Source: Candidatus Latescibacterota bacterium
Lineage (GTDB): Bacteria > Latescibacterota > MVCY01
Length of the DNA: 5,308 nt
NCBI GenBank assembly: GCA_030669445.1
Contig: DAOVDP010000096.1
Coordinates: 1-5,308, forward strand
Reading direction: 5' to 3'
Made by a program: the position numbers and the translations under genes. Every line of letters starts with the position of its first letter. The stretch's first letter is position 1. Shown here piece after piece: positions 1-5,308 of this stretch. The notes below the pieces were generated by a model that saw only the letters and a program-made list of their open reading frames with translations, was not told the origin of the DNA and did no database searches.

Positions 1-2
1 TC

Positions 3-1040
3 ATGAAGAAGATGAAAGCCCTCGTTAAGAAAAAGCCCGAGCCAGGTTTATGGCTTGAGGAGATGCCGATTCCGGAATTTGGTATCAATGATGTTTTGAT
101 AAAAATCCACAAAACGGCCATTTGCGGCACAGATATTCACATATATGACTGGAATGCTTGGGCACAGAGGACCATATCGACTCCAATGATTATAGGCCAT
201 GAGTTCGTTGGAACCGTGGAAGAGGTAGGCAATAATGTCCACGATTTTAGCAAAGGGGACCTGGTGAGTGGTGAGGGGCATATCACTTGCGGACACTGCC
301 GAAACTGCCTTGCCGGACGTAGACACCTGTGCATGGACACCCGCGGCGTGGGGGTGAATCGAAACGGTGCCTTTGCCGAATATCTGTGTATTCCGGTATC
401 AAATGTATGGTACTGTGATCCAAGTATACCTACGGATATACTTTCATGCTTTGACCCTCTTGGTAATGCAGTACATACTGCCCTCTCTTTTGATGTACTC
501 GGTGAAGATGTATTAATAACCGGTGCTGGCCCTATCGGTATAATGGCAGTGGCTATCCTCAGGCACGCTGGCGCGCGTTATGTAGTGATAACCGATATCA
601 ATCCCTACAGACTGAATCTGGCCCGGAAAATGGGGGCTACGCGTGTCCTGAATGTGACCGAAGAAAAAATCGAAGATGTAGTCAAAGAGTTAGGTATGAA
701 GGAAGGTTTCGACGTAGGACTTGAAATGTCAGGCAATGCGGAAGCCTTTAGGAGTATGCTGGCCAATATGTGCCATGGCGGTAAAATTGCCATACTGGGA
801 ATACAGCAGTCTGATACTGCCATTGATTGGAATCAGGTGGTCTTTAACGGGCTAACGATTAAAGGGATTTATGGGCGGGAAATGTACGAAACTTGGTACA
901 AGATGACAAGCATGATCCAATCGGGCGTAGATATTTCATCGGTAATAACTCATCGCTTTGGCTATCAGTCATTTGAGAATGGTTTCGAAGTTATGAGGTC
1001 TGGCAGCTCAGGAAAAGTTATTCTTAACTGGAGCGACTGA
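3..1040 (+). CDS. tdh: L-threonine 3-dehydrogenase (zinc, NAD-dependent)
   Basis: Cytosolic medium-chain dehydrogenase that oxidises L-threonine to 2-amino-3-ketobutyrate with NAD+, the first step of threonine breakdown to glycine and acetyl-CoA. The 345-residue product matches the family length (about 341-347). Visible marks: the catalytic zinc set Cys41 (in CGTDIH) and His66-Glu67 (GHE); the structural-zinc cysteines 96, 99, 102 and 110 in the [11 protein letters not shown] region; the Rossmann motif GAGPIG at 174-179; and Asp198 at the end of the next strand, which favours NAD over NADP. The family-typical stretches around [11 protein letters not shown] (155-164) and IKGIYGREM near the C-terminus are also present. 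The first ATG lies two bases inside the window, so its ribosome site cannot be seen. The ATG at 12, giving MKALV as in the E. coli protein, is an equally plausible start. The gene is followed after 18 bases by kbl, whose enzyme uses its unstable product. No missing key residue was seen. Confidence 0.96.
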   Translation: MKKMKALVKKKPEPGLWLEEMPIPEFGINDVLIKIHKTAICGTDIHIYDWNAWAQRTISTPMIIGHEFVGTVEEVGNNVHDFSKGDLVSGEGHITCGHCRNCLAGRRHLCMDTRGVGVNRNGAFAEYLCIPVSNVWYCDPSIPTDILSCFDPLGNAVHTALSFDVLGEDVLITGAGPIGIMAVAILRHAGARYVVITDINPYRLNLARKMGATRVLNVTEEKIEDVVKELGMKEGFDVGLEMSGNAEAFRSMLANMCHGGKIAILGIQQSDTAIDWNQVVFNGLTIKGIYGREMYETWYKMTSMIQSGVDISSVITHRFGYQSFENGFEVMRSGSSGKVILNWSD

Positions 1041-1043
1041 AAT

Positions 1044-1048
1044 GGAGG
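1044..1048 (+). promoter_or_regulatory. Shine-Dalgarno of kbl
   Basis: GGAGG lies 10 bases before the ATG at 1059, inside the 18-base gap after the tdh stop. It supports the chosen kbl start over the in-frame Met5 and indicates independent ribosome loading on a shared tdh-kbl transcript. Confidence 0.8.
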
Positions 1049-1058
1049 AAAATACGAA

Positions 1059-2270
1059 ATGATCGATACGATGAGACCCTATCTAACTCAGCAACTCGAA
1101 CAAATCGAGGAAAGTGGGCTGGTTAAGACCGAGCGGATCATCACCAGCCCCCAACGGGCGCGGATCAATGTAACAGCAGGCCAGAATGTGCTAAATATGT
1201 GCGCAAATAATTATCTGGGCCTTGCTAATCACCCTGAGATTGTCAAGGCTGCCAAGGCTGGTTTGGACAGATGGGGGTACGGGCTCTCGTCTGTACGCTT
1301 CATTTGTGGAACGCAGGGAATCCACAGAACACTGGAGCAGAAGATTTCTGAATTTCTCGGTACTGAGGCCACAATTCTCTATACCTCCTGTTTTGATGCA
1401 AATGGGGGCCTTTTTGAAACTCTCTTATCCGAAAAAGATGCTGTTATCAGTGATGCACTTAACCATGCGAGCATTATCGATGGCATCCGGCTGTGTAAGG
1501 CAAAACGCCTGCGTTACAACAATTGTGACATGGCTGACCTTGAGGCGAAACTCAAGGAAGCCGCTGACTGCCGCTTTCGTCTGATTGCAACTGATGGCGT
1601 GTTCTCTATGGACGGAACCATAGCCAGATTACAGGACATCTGCAACCTTGCAGACAAATACAAGGCTTTGGTCATGATCGACGATTCCCATGCGGTGGGA
1701 GTCCTTGGCAAGAAGGGAAAAGGCACGCATGAATACCATGGTGTACTGGACCGGGTGGATATAATTACCGGTACACTTGGAAAGGCACTCGGTGGAGCCA
1801 GCGGCGGCTATACGAGCGGCAGAAAAGAAATCATTGACGTGCTGCGTCAATGCTCACGGCCCTATCTTTTTTCCAATACCCTTGCTCCCAGCATCGTATG
1901 CGCATCCCTAAAAGCCCTTGATATGATCTCCTCATCGACGACTCTGCGGGACAAACTGGAGGGAAATACCCGCTACTTTAGAGAAGGAATATCGAAAAGG
2001 GGGTTCGCCATTAATCCCGGCTCCCATCCTATCGTACCGATCATGCTTGGTGATGCAGTGCTGGCACAAAAGATGGCCTCCAGGCTCCTCGAAAAAGGAG
2101 TGTATGTCATCGGCTTCTTCTATCCTGTGGTTCCCAAAGGAAGGGCAAGAATACGGACGCAGATTTCCGCTGCTCACTCCCTGGAAGATCTTGATTTTGC
2201 AGTAAAAATGTTTGCCGAAGTCAAACAAGAATTTGGGATATCAGGGGTTTTGCCTGAGAAGGACCATTGA
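1059..2270 (+). CDS. kbl: glycine C-acetyltransferase (2-amino-3-ketobutyrate CoA ligase)
   Basis: PLP-dependent enzyme of the alpha-oxoamine synthase family (fold type I). It cleaves 2-amino-3-ketobutyrate with CoA into glycine and acetyl-CoA. The 403-residue product is close to the usual length of about 395-400, with a few extra C-terminal residues. Visible marks: [10 protein letters not shown] (50-59), the substrate-side segment [12 protein letters not shown] (75-86), [12 protein letters not shown] (131-142) with His136 expected to stack on the PLP ring, the PLP-holding DDSHAVG segment (208-214), and the Schiff-base lysine Lys242 in TLGKALGG. A strongly Kbl-like sequence together with the adjacent tdh makes Kbl far more likely than the relatives BioF, HemA or serine palmitoyltransferase. 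The order tdh-kbl is the one seen in Bacillus; E. coli has kbl-tdh. Together the two enzymes channel a product that otherwise decarboxylates spontaneously to aminoacetone. No sequence defects were seen. Confidence 0.96.
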   Translation: MIDTMRPYLTQQLEQIEESGLVKTERIITSPQRARINVTAGQNVLNMCANNYLGLANHPEIVKAAKAGLDRWGYGLSSVRFICGTQGIHRTLEQKISEFLGTEATILYTSCFDANGGLFETLLSEKDAVISDALNHASIIDGIRLCKAKRLRYNNCDMADLEAKLKEAADCRFRLIATDGVFSMDGTIARLQDICNLADKYKALVMIDDSHAVGVLGKKGKGTHEYHGVLDRVDIITGTLGKALGGASGGYTSGRKEIIDVLRQCSRPYLFSNTLAPSIVCASLKALDMISSSTTLRDKLEGNTRYFREGISKRGFAINPGSHPIVPIMLGDAVLAQKMASRLLEKGVYVIGFFYPVVPKGRARIRTQISAAHSLEDLDFAVKMFAEVKQEFGISGVLPEKDH

Positions 2271-2321
2271 GCTGGGTTTCCCGTGGACGGATAGGGGCGA
2301 AGCTTCGGGGAATGTCAAATG

Positions 2322-2357
2322 AGACAATTACCTTAAATTATATGGAGTAATTTGTCT
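2322..2357. repeat. imperfect inverted repeat downstream of kbl
   Basis: AGACAATTAC (2322-2331) pairs with GTAATTTGTCT (2347-2357), with one bulged T and a 15-base A+T-rich loop. It sits about 50 bases after the kbl stop. It could help end or stabilise the tdh-kbl transcript, but no U tract follows, so I do not call it a terminator. Confidence 0.4.
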
Positions 2358-2422
2358 TAGAGTCTAAAAGGATTCCTCCTGAATGACATCTTTGTCAGTT
2401 ACCCATACAGCTCGACATAGTT

Positions 2423-2486
2423 TTGTAGGTTGGGTTGAGGAACGAAACCCAACATGTTAATCAAACAGGTTCAACCCAACCTACAA
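2423..2486. repeat. 64-base inverted repeat, GTAGGTTGGG family
   Basis: Perfect 16-base arms: TTGTAGGTTGGGTTGA (2423-2438) and its complement TCAACCCAACCTACAA (2471-2486), enclosing 32 bases. The left half holds a nested hairpin, GTTGGGTT (2429-2436) with AACCCAAC (2446-2453) around a 9-base loop, so two alternative folds compete for the same arm. From memory, units of the GTAGGTTGGGTT...AACCCAAC type are dispersed in the genomes of many unrelated bacteria; that attribution is recollection, not a search result. No transposase gene is present, so if mobile it would need help from elsewhere. Confidence 0.8.
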
Positions 2487-2525
2487 CGACTATTAACACA
2501 CATACTTCACGGGTGAAGAAAAGAA

Positions 2526-2547
2526 ACCCACGATTTTAATCGTGGGT
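2526..2547. repeat. palindrome A (ACCCACGATT arms)
   Basis: ACCCACGATT, centre TT, AATCGTGGGT: ten perfect pairs. As RNA the realistic hairpin is eight G+C-rich pairs with a six-base TTTTAA loop. It is the outer-left member of the array. Confidence 0.8.
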
Positions 2548-2570
2548 ACCAAAAGTAAGAGAATACGTGC

Positions 2571-2586
2571 AACCGATTCATCGGTT
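2571..2586. repeat. palindrome B (AACCGAT arms)
   Basis: AACCGAT, centre TC, ATCGGTT: seven perfect pairs, followed by a short T run (2585-2588). It is the inner-left member of the array. Confidence 0.7.
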
Positions 2587-2653
2587 TTCGCTCAGGTGTC
2601 TGACTGCTCCGAAGAAAAGCACAGCATAAGACATCAAAAATGCTCCCTCATTA

Positions 2654-2684
2654 AACCGTTAAAACGGTTAACAGTTTTGTTAAC
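2654..2684. repeat. palindrome B' plus overlapping GTTAACA hairpin
   Basis: AACCGTT (2654-2660), centre AA, AACGGTT (2663-2669). The right arm overlaps a second hairpin, GTTAACA (2667-2673), loop GTTT, TGTTAAC (2678-2684). The two stems are mutually exclusive at 2667-2669, so the segment can switch between them, or the second is a later addition. Confidence 0.65.
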
Positions 2685-2695
2685 AGGACCCTTAG

Positions 2696-2717
2696 GCCCA
2701 CGAATAAATTCGTGGGC
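2696..2717. repeat. palindrome A' (GCCCACGAAT arms)
   Basis: GCCCACGAAT, centre AA, ATTCGTGGGC: ten perfect pairs. It differs from palindrome A at arm positions 1 and 9, each change being matched on the opposite arm. It is the outer-right member of the array. Confidence 0.8.
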
Positions 2718-2816
2718 TGCCAGGTGGTGGAATTCCGAATCTGAGACAAATCCTATGATCTTGCGTTACGAAGACCTCTAGGCCAGATGGGTCCAAAGTC
2801 TAAGGTAGAAAAAGAC

Positions 2817-2819
2817 AGG
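2817..2819 (+). promoter_or_regulatory. weak Shine-Dalgarno of priA
   Basis: AGG (in ACAGGT) lies 8 bases before the ATG at 2828. It is short, suggesting modest translation, which would suit a low-abundance restart protein. The start is supported mainly by the protein, whose N-terminus aligns from its first residues with the PriA family. Confidence 0.45.
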
Positions 2820-2827
2820 TAGAATAG

Positions 2828-5233
2828 ATGCAACAGAAAATCGCCCAGGTTGTTTTCCCTCTTCCCACCGAGAAGTATTTCAGTTACATAATTCCTGAGA
2901 CTTTAAACCAACGTGTCCAAAGGGGCAGCCGGGTCTGGGCGCCCCTGGGGAGGCGCCTGCTGACCGGGTTTGTGACAGACCTAAACCAAGAGACTGAACT
3001 CTCCGAGCTTAAGCCTATTTCAGATGTGCTCGAGCCCTATCCCGCCTTTGACCCGCAGATACTCCGACTCACCCGCTGGGTGGCAGAATACTACCTGTCG
3101 AGTTGGGGAGAGGTCTTAAACACCGCCCTGCCCTCTGGTATCCATTTCGGGGGCAGCGAGTATCTCACTCTAAAGAAACCGAAGCTGCAGCATCCTTTAC
3201 CTGAAGCAATGAGGGGAAAAAAGCACCAGACAGTGCTGGAGTCTCTTCTCCAGAAGGGGACCAGAAGCCTCTCGGGATTGGAGAAGGAACTGGGAAAGGA
3301 AGCCCTCTATGCCGCTATCTACGATCTGGAACAGATGGGCTATGTGGCGATAAGGGCCAGAGAAGAACGGGTGGTACGGCTGGCCGAAAACGATCCGGCA
3401 AAGCTAAAACAGCAGATCGATGGTCTGAAGAAAAAAGCCCCTCGCCAGGCTCGCCTGTTGGAAATCCTTGGGGAAAACGGAGGCCGGATAGCCGCTCTCC
3501 ATCTGAGCAGAAATTTGGGCGTCGAGGCCGATGTGGTAAAAAGACTGGAGAAAAAAGGCCTGGTAGAGCTCTGTTTTGAGGAGCCTGAAACCTCCTCCAG
3601 CGAAAAAGATGGTCAGACGGTTGGGGAACTGGATCTATCCCCGACTCAGTTAGAAACATCCCAGCAGATTGAACAGGTTCTGGCTGGGGGTCGCTATCAG
3701 ACAATACTCTTACAAAGCTCTCCCGGTGCAGATAGAACGCCCCTTTACCTGCAGGCAATCTCTTTTGTGCTCCGAGAGGGAAAGGGCGTTATTATACTGG
3801 TTCCGGAGATATTTTCGAGCGCCAGGCTGTTTGAGCATCTCCGGACGGCCTTGGGACAGCAGGCAGCGGTGCTTCACAGTCGGTTCTCGGATGCGGAGAG
3901 ATACAGGCTGTGGCGGCAAGTTAGAGAAGGCAGAAAACGGGTGGTAATAGGCCCTCGTTCGGCGGTGTTTGCCCCGGTGGTAAATCTGGGGCTGATTGTA
4001 GTGGACGAAGAGCAGGATTCCTCCTACAAGTGCGAGTCCAGTCCGCGATATCACGCCCGGGATGTGGCGATTGTGCGGGCAAAGATGGCTGAGGCGGTGG
4101 TTTTGCTCGGTTCGGCGGCTCCTTCTCTGGAGTCCTATCACAATGCTTCCACAGGCAAGTTTTCCCTCTGTCGCCTTCCCCGGGAGGCCAACAGCCCTCT
4201 GCCCAAAGTCACAATTGTCGACATCCGAAGCCTGCGCTCGACGAAAGCAAAAAAGAGAACAATTTTGTCTCCCTTGCTTTGCGAAAAGTTGAATACCTCT
4301 CTTCAGCAGGGCAAACAGGCTGTGCTGTTTCAGAACCGCCGGGGCTACGCCACTTACCTTCAATGCAGCCAATGCGGCTTTGTTCCCCTCTGCCAGAACT
4401 GCCAGGTGAGTCTCACCTACCATCGGGAGGAGCACCAGATGGTGTGCCATTACTGCGGATTTAGCCAAGAAGCTCCCAGTGCCTGTCCCCAGTGTCAGGG
4501 CTATGATATCCGCTTAGGAGGGATCGGCACCGAACAGGTAGAAAAAACTCTCCACTCTCTCTTCCCCGGGACGAAGGTGCTCAGAGTAGACCTGGATACA
4601 ACGAAACGAAAAGATTCCTACCGGCGGTTGCTGCAGTTTGCTCAGGACAACCGGGCGGATATCCTCCTGGGCACTCAAATGATCGCTAAGGGGATGGATT
4701 TTCCCAAGGTGAGCCTGTTAGCGGTTGTGCTGGCCGACAGTTGCCTGAATCTGCCCGATTTTCGGGCCGCCGAGAAGACCTTCCACCTGCTGATTCAATT
4801 AACCTCCGGACTGACAGGGGGAGAGGTGGTCGTGCAGACATACTCTTCGGGGAATTGGGCTATTAGGCACTTCAAGAATCACGATTTCGATGGATTTGCC
4901 CGCCGAGAACTTGCCGACCGAAAACAATTGAACTATCCACCCTGGGGCAGGTTAGTCAATGTAGTGTTTCAGGGCAAAGTCTCAGAGGATGTGATCTCTG
5001 TGGCTCAGGATTACGCCCAACTTCTGCGGGAAGTTACTTCTAAGAGAATACAGATTCTGGGTCCCTCCGAGGCTTACCGGGGAAAAGTAAAAGGTACCTT
5101 CCGCTGGCAAATCCTCCTCAGGGGCAAATCATCCAAGACTCTCCGGGAACTCGTTGAGCAGTGCAACTACAGATTGAAAGCTAAAAGGGGAGTAAGGACT
5201 ACCGTAGATGTTGACCCGGTGGAGATGATGTAG
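2828..5233 (+). CDS. priA: primosomal protein N' PriA with degenerate ATPase motifs
   Basis: PriA recognises stalled forks and D-loops and directs reloading of the replicative helicase; typical members are also 3'-5' DNA helicases. The 801 residues fit the longer (about 800) PriA form. In order: N-terminal 3'-DNA-binding domain (about 1-108), two winged-helix-like segments (about 131-184 and 204-250), helicase lobe 1 (about 268-455), lobe 2 with an inserted zinc region holding all eight cysteines (513, 516, 522, 525, 540, 543, 553, 556), and the C-terminal domain (about 680-801) ending VDVDPVEMM. Retained: DEE of motif II (393-395), the PRYHARD loop (406-412), NRRGY (503-507) and motif V GTQMIAKG (615-622). 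Lost: the Walker A lysine and glycines (SSPGADRT, 297-304), the motif III threonine (GSAAPS, 428-433), the motif II histidine (Gln396), and both motif VI arginines with about four residues (QLTSGLTG, 657-664). The frame is open, so this is probably a structural, helicase-dead PriA. The neighbours def and fmt, often found with priA, are not visible. Confidence 0.95.
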   Translation: MQQKIAQVVFPLPTEKYFSYIIPETLNQRVQRGSRVWAPLGRRLLTGFVTDLNQETELSELKPISDVLEPYPAFDPQILRLTRWVAEYYLSSWGEVLNTALPSGIHFGGSEYLTLKKPKLQHPLPEAMRGKKHQTVLESLLQKGTRSLSGLEKELGKEALYAAIYDLEQMGYVAIRAREERVVRLAENDPAKLKQQIDGLKKKAPRQARLLEILGENGGRIAALHLSRNLGVEADVVKRLEKKGLVELCFEEPETSSSEKDGQTVGELDLSPTQLETSQQIEQVLAGGRYQTILLQSSPGADRTPLYLQAISFVLREGKGVIILVPEIFSSARLFEHLRTALGQQAAVLHSRFSDAERYRLWRQVREGRKRVVIGPRSAVFAPVVNLGLIVVDEEQDSSYKCESSPRYHARDVAIVRAKMAEAVVLLGSAAPSLESYHNASTGKFSLCRLPREANSPLPKVTIVDIRSLRSTKAKKRTILSPLLCEKLNTSLQQGKQAVLFQNRRGYATYLQCSQCGFVPLCQNCQVSLTYHREEHQMVCHYCGFSQEAPSACPQCQGYDIRLGGIGTEQVEKTLHSLFPGTKVLRVDLDTTKRKDSYRRLLQFAQDNRADILLGTQMIAKGMDFPKVSLLAVVLADSCLNLPDFRAAEKTFHLLIQLTSGLTGGEVVVQTYSSGNWAIRHFKNHDFDGFARRELADRKQLNYPPWGRLVNVVFQGKVSEDVISVAQDYAQLLREVTSKRIQILGPSEAYRGKVKGTFRWQILLRGKSSKTLRELVEQCNYRLKAKRGVRTTVDVDPVEMM

Positions 5234-5249
5234 GAAAAAAGATAAGTAC

Positions 5250-5308
5250 TTAGCCACGAAGGCACAAAGACACAAAGTATTACTCAGTCTTAGTGTCTTT
5301 GTGGCCAA
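5250..5308. repeat. inverted repeat of CACAAAGA-type octamers at window end
   Basis: The left arm 5250-5277 and right arm 5289-5308 pair as TTRGCCAC plus AAAGACAC plus AAG, with a loop at 5278-5288. The left arm carries eight extra bases (GAAGGCAC), because it is made of three imperfect octamers (CACGAAGG, CACAAAGA, CACAAAG) where the right arm has two. It starts 16 bases after the priA stop, so it could also act as a 3'-end hairpin for priA. From memory, CACGAAGGCACAAAGACAC-type repeats are scattered through many environmental bacterial genomes. The repeat reaches the last base of the window and may continue beyond it. Confidence 0.75.

Larger units (their letters stand above)
2526..2717. 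repeat. REP/BIME-like array of four palindromes (A-B-B'-A')
   Basis: Four short palindromes, each with a two-base centre, fill 192 bases. The outer two share the core CCCACGA/TCGTGGG; the inner two share AACCG/CGGTT. Their centres lie near 2536.5, 2578.5, 2661.5 and 2706.5, nearly symmetric about 2621. Within each pair the copies differ by changes made on both arms, so pairing is kept. This resembles the bacterial interspersed mosaic elements mobilised by REP-associated tyrosine transposases (RAYT, TnpA-REP); no such gene is in the window. The array could be a non-autonomous element, an mRNA-stability hairpin cluster, or the remains of a larger element. The class is inferred from structure only. 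Confidence 0.65.
2271..2827. other. 557-base intergenic region rich in inverted repeats
   Basis: No credible gene lies between kbl and priA. From left to right it contains a 10-base palindrome CGAAGCTTCG (2298-2307), a weak hairpin (2322-2357), a small TGACA-TCTT-TGTCA hairpin (2384-2397), a long inverted repeat (2423-2486), and a four-palindrome array (2526-2717). About 110 bases without evident structure follow, leading to priA. The open frame at 2542-2781 is composed largely of the palindromes and shows no domain or codon pattern of a real gene. I see no convincing sigma-70 promoter for priA and no stem followed by a U tract that would be a clear terminator for kbl. The concentration of repeats suggests a permissive landing site between two transcription units (inference). 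Confidence 0.7.

Noticed and set aside
2298..2307. CGAAGCTTCG palindrome as a terminator for tdh-kbl
   Set aside because: Ten bases with no loop room make a poor hairpin, and no U tract follows.
2423..2717. CRISPR array
   Set aside because: The repeats are palindromes of two different types in inverted arrangement, without regular identical repeats or uniform spacers.
2754..2759. TATGAT as a possible -10 box for priA
   Set aside because: It matches TATAAT at five of six positions, but no TTGACA-like -35 lies 16-18 bases upstream, so one hexamer alone is not support.
2542..2781. 79-codon plus-strand open frame in the gap before priA
   Set aside because: It starts inside palindrome A and runs through the other three palindromes. 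No ribosome site or protein family likeness was seen, so it is repeat sequence read by chance.
3707..3751. priA as a pseudogene or frameshift at the P-loop
   Set aside because: The frame stays open on both sides of the altered motif, flanking family positions remain in register (LL before, LYLQAI after), and later domains are well conserved; substitution, not frameshift, explains it.
3315..3758. 147-codon minus-strand open frame inside priA
   Set aside because: Low-complexity, Pro/Arg-rich translation opposite the winged-helix coding region; a shadow frame.
3710..4468. 252-codon open frame on the minus strand inside priA
   Set aside because: It lies wholly opposite a well-supported PriA coding region, shows no recognisable domain, and is explained by the codon composition of priA.

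Overview
The window holds three complete or near-complete protein genes, all on the + strand: a threonine-catabolism pair, tdh (L-threonine 3-dehydrogenase) and kbl (glycine C-acetyltransferase), and priA (primosomal protein N', the replication-restart factor). A 557-base non-coding gap between kbl and priA is packed with short inverted repeats. The last 59 bases carry another, unrelated inverted repeat that runs to the window edge.

Layout: 3-1040 is tdh. 1059-2270 is kbl, 18 bases downstream with a good Shine-Dalgarno, so the two almost certainly form one operon that converts threonine through 2-amino-3-ketobutyrate to glycine plus acetyl-CoA. 2271-2827 has no credible gene. It contains a weak hairpin after kbl, a 64-base inverted repeat with GTAGGTTGGG-type arms, and a 192-base array of four palindromes in A-B-B'-A' order whose copies differ by compensated base-pair changes. 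2828-5233 is priA. 5250-5308 is an imperfect inverted repeat built on CACAAAGA-like octamers.

The most interesting feature is the PriA protein. Its outer architecture is intact: the N-terminal DNA-binding region, winged-helix-like segments, all eight zinc-binding cysteines, motif V and the C-terminal domain. The residues that make it an ATPase are eroded. The Walker A position reads SSPGADRT instead of GVTGSGKT, motif III reads GSAAPS instead of GSATPS, and motif VI reads QLTSGLTG instead of QVAGRAGR with about four residues missing after it. The reading frame is open throughout, so this looks like a conserved, helicase-dead PriA rather than a pseudogene, similar in principle to the actinobacterial PriA proteins described as lacking helicase function.

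Organism: a bacterium, probably an uncultivated or environmental one with a repeat-rich genome. The dispersed-repeat types seen here recall those in several phyla, such as Desulfobacterota, Chlorobiota/Bacteroidota relatives, Planctomycetota and various candidate phyla, so I cannot assign a phylum. No phage, CRISPR, tRNA or rRNA sequence is visible.
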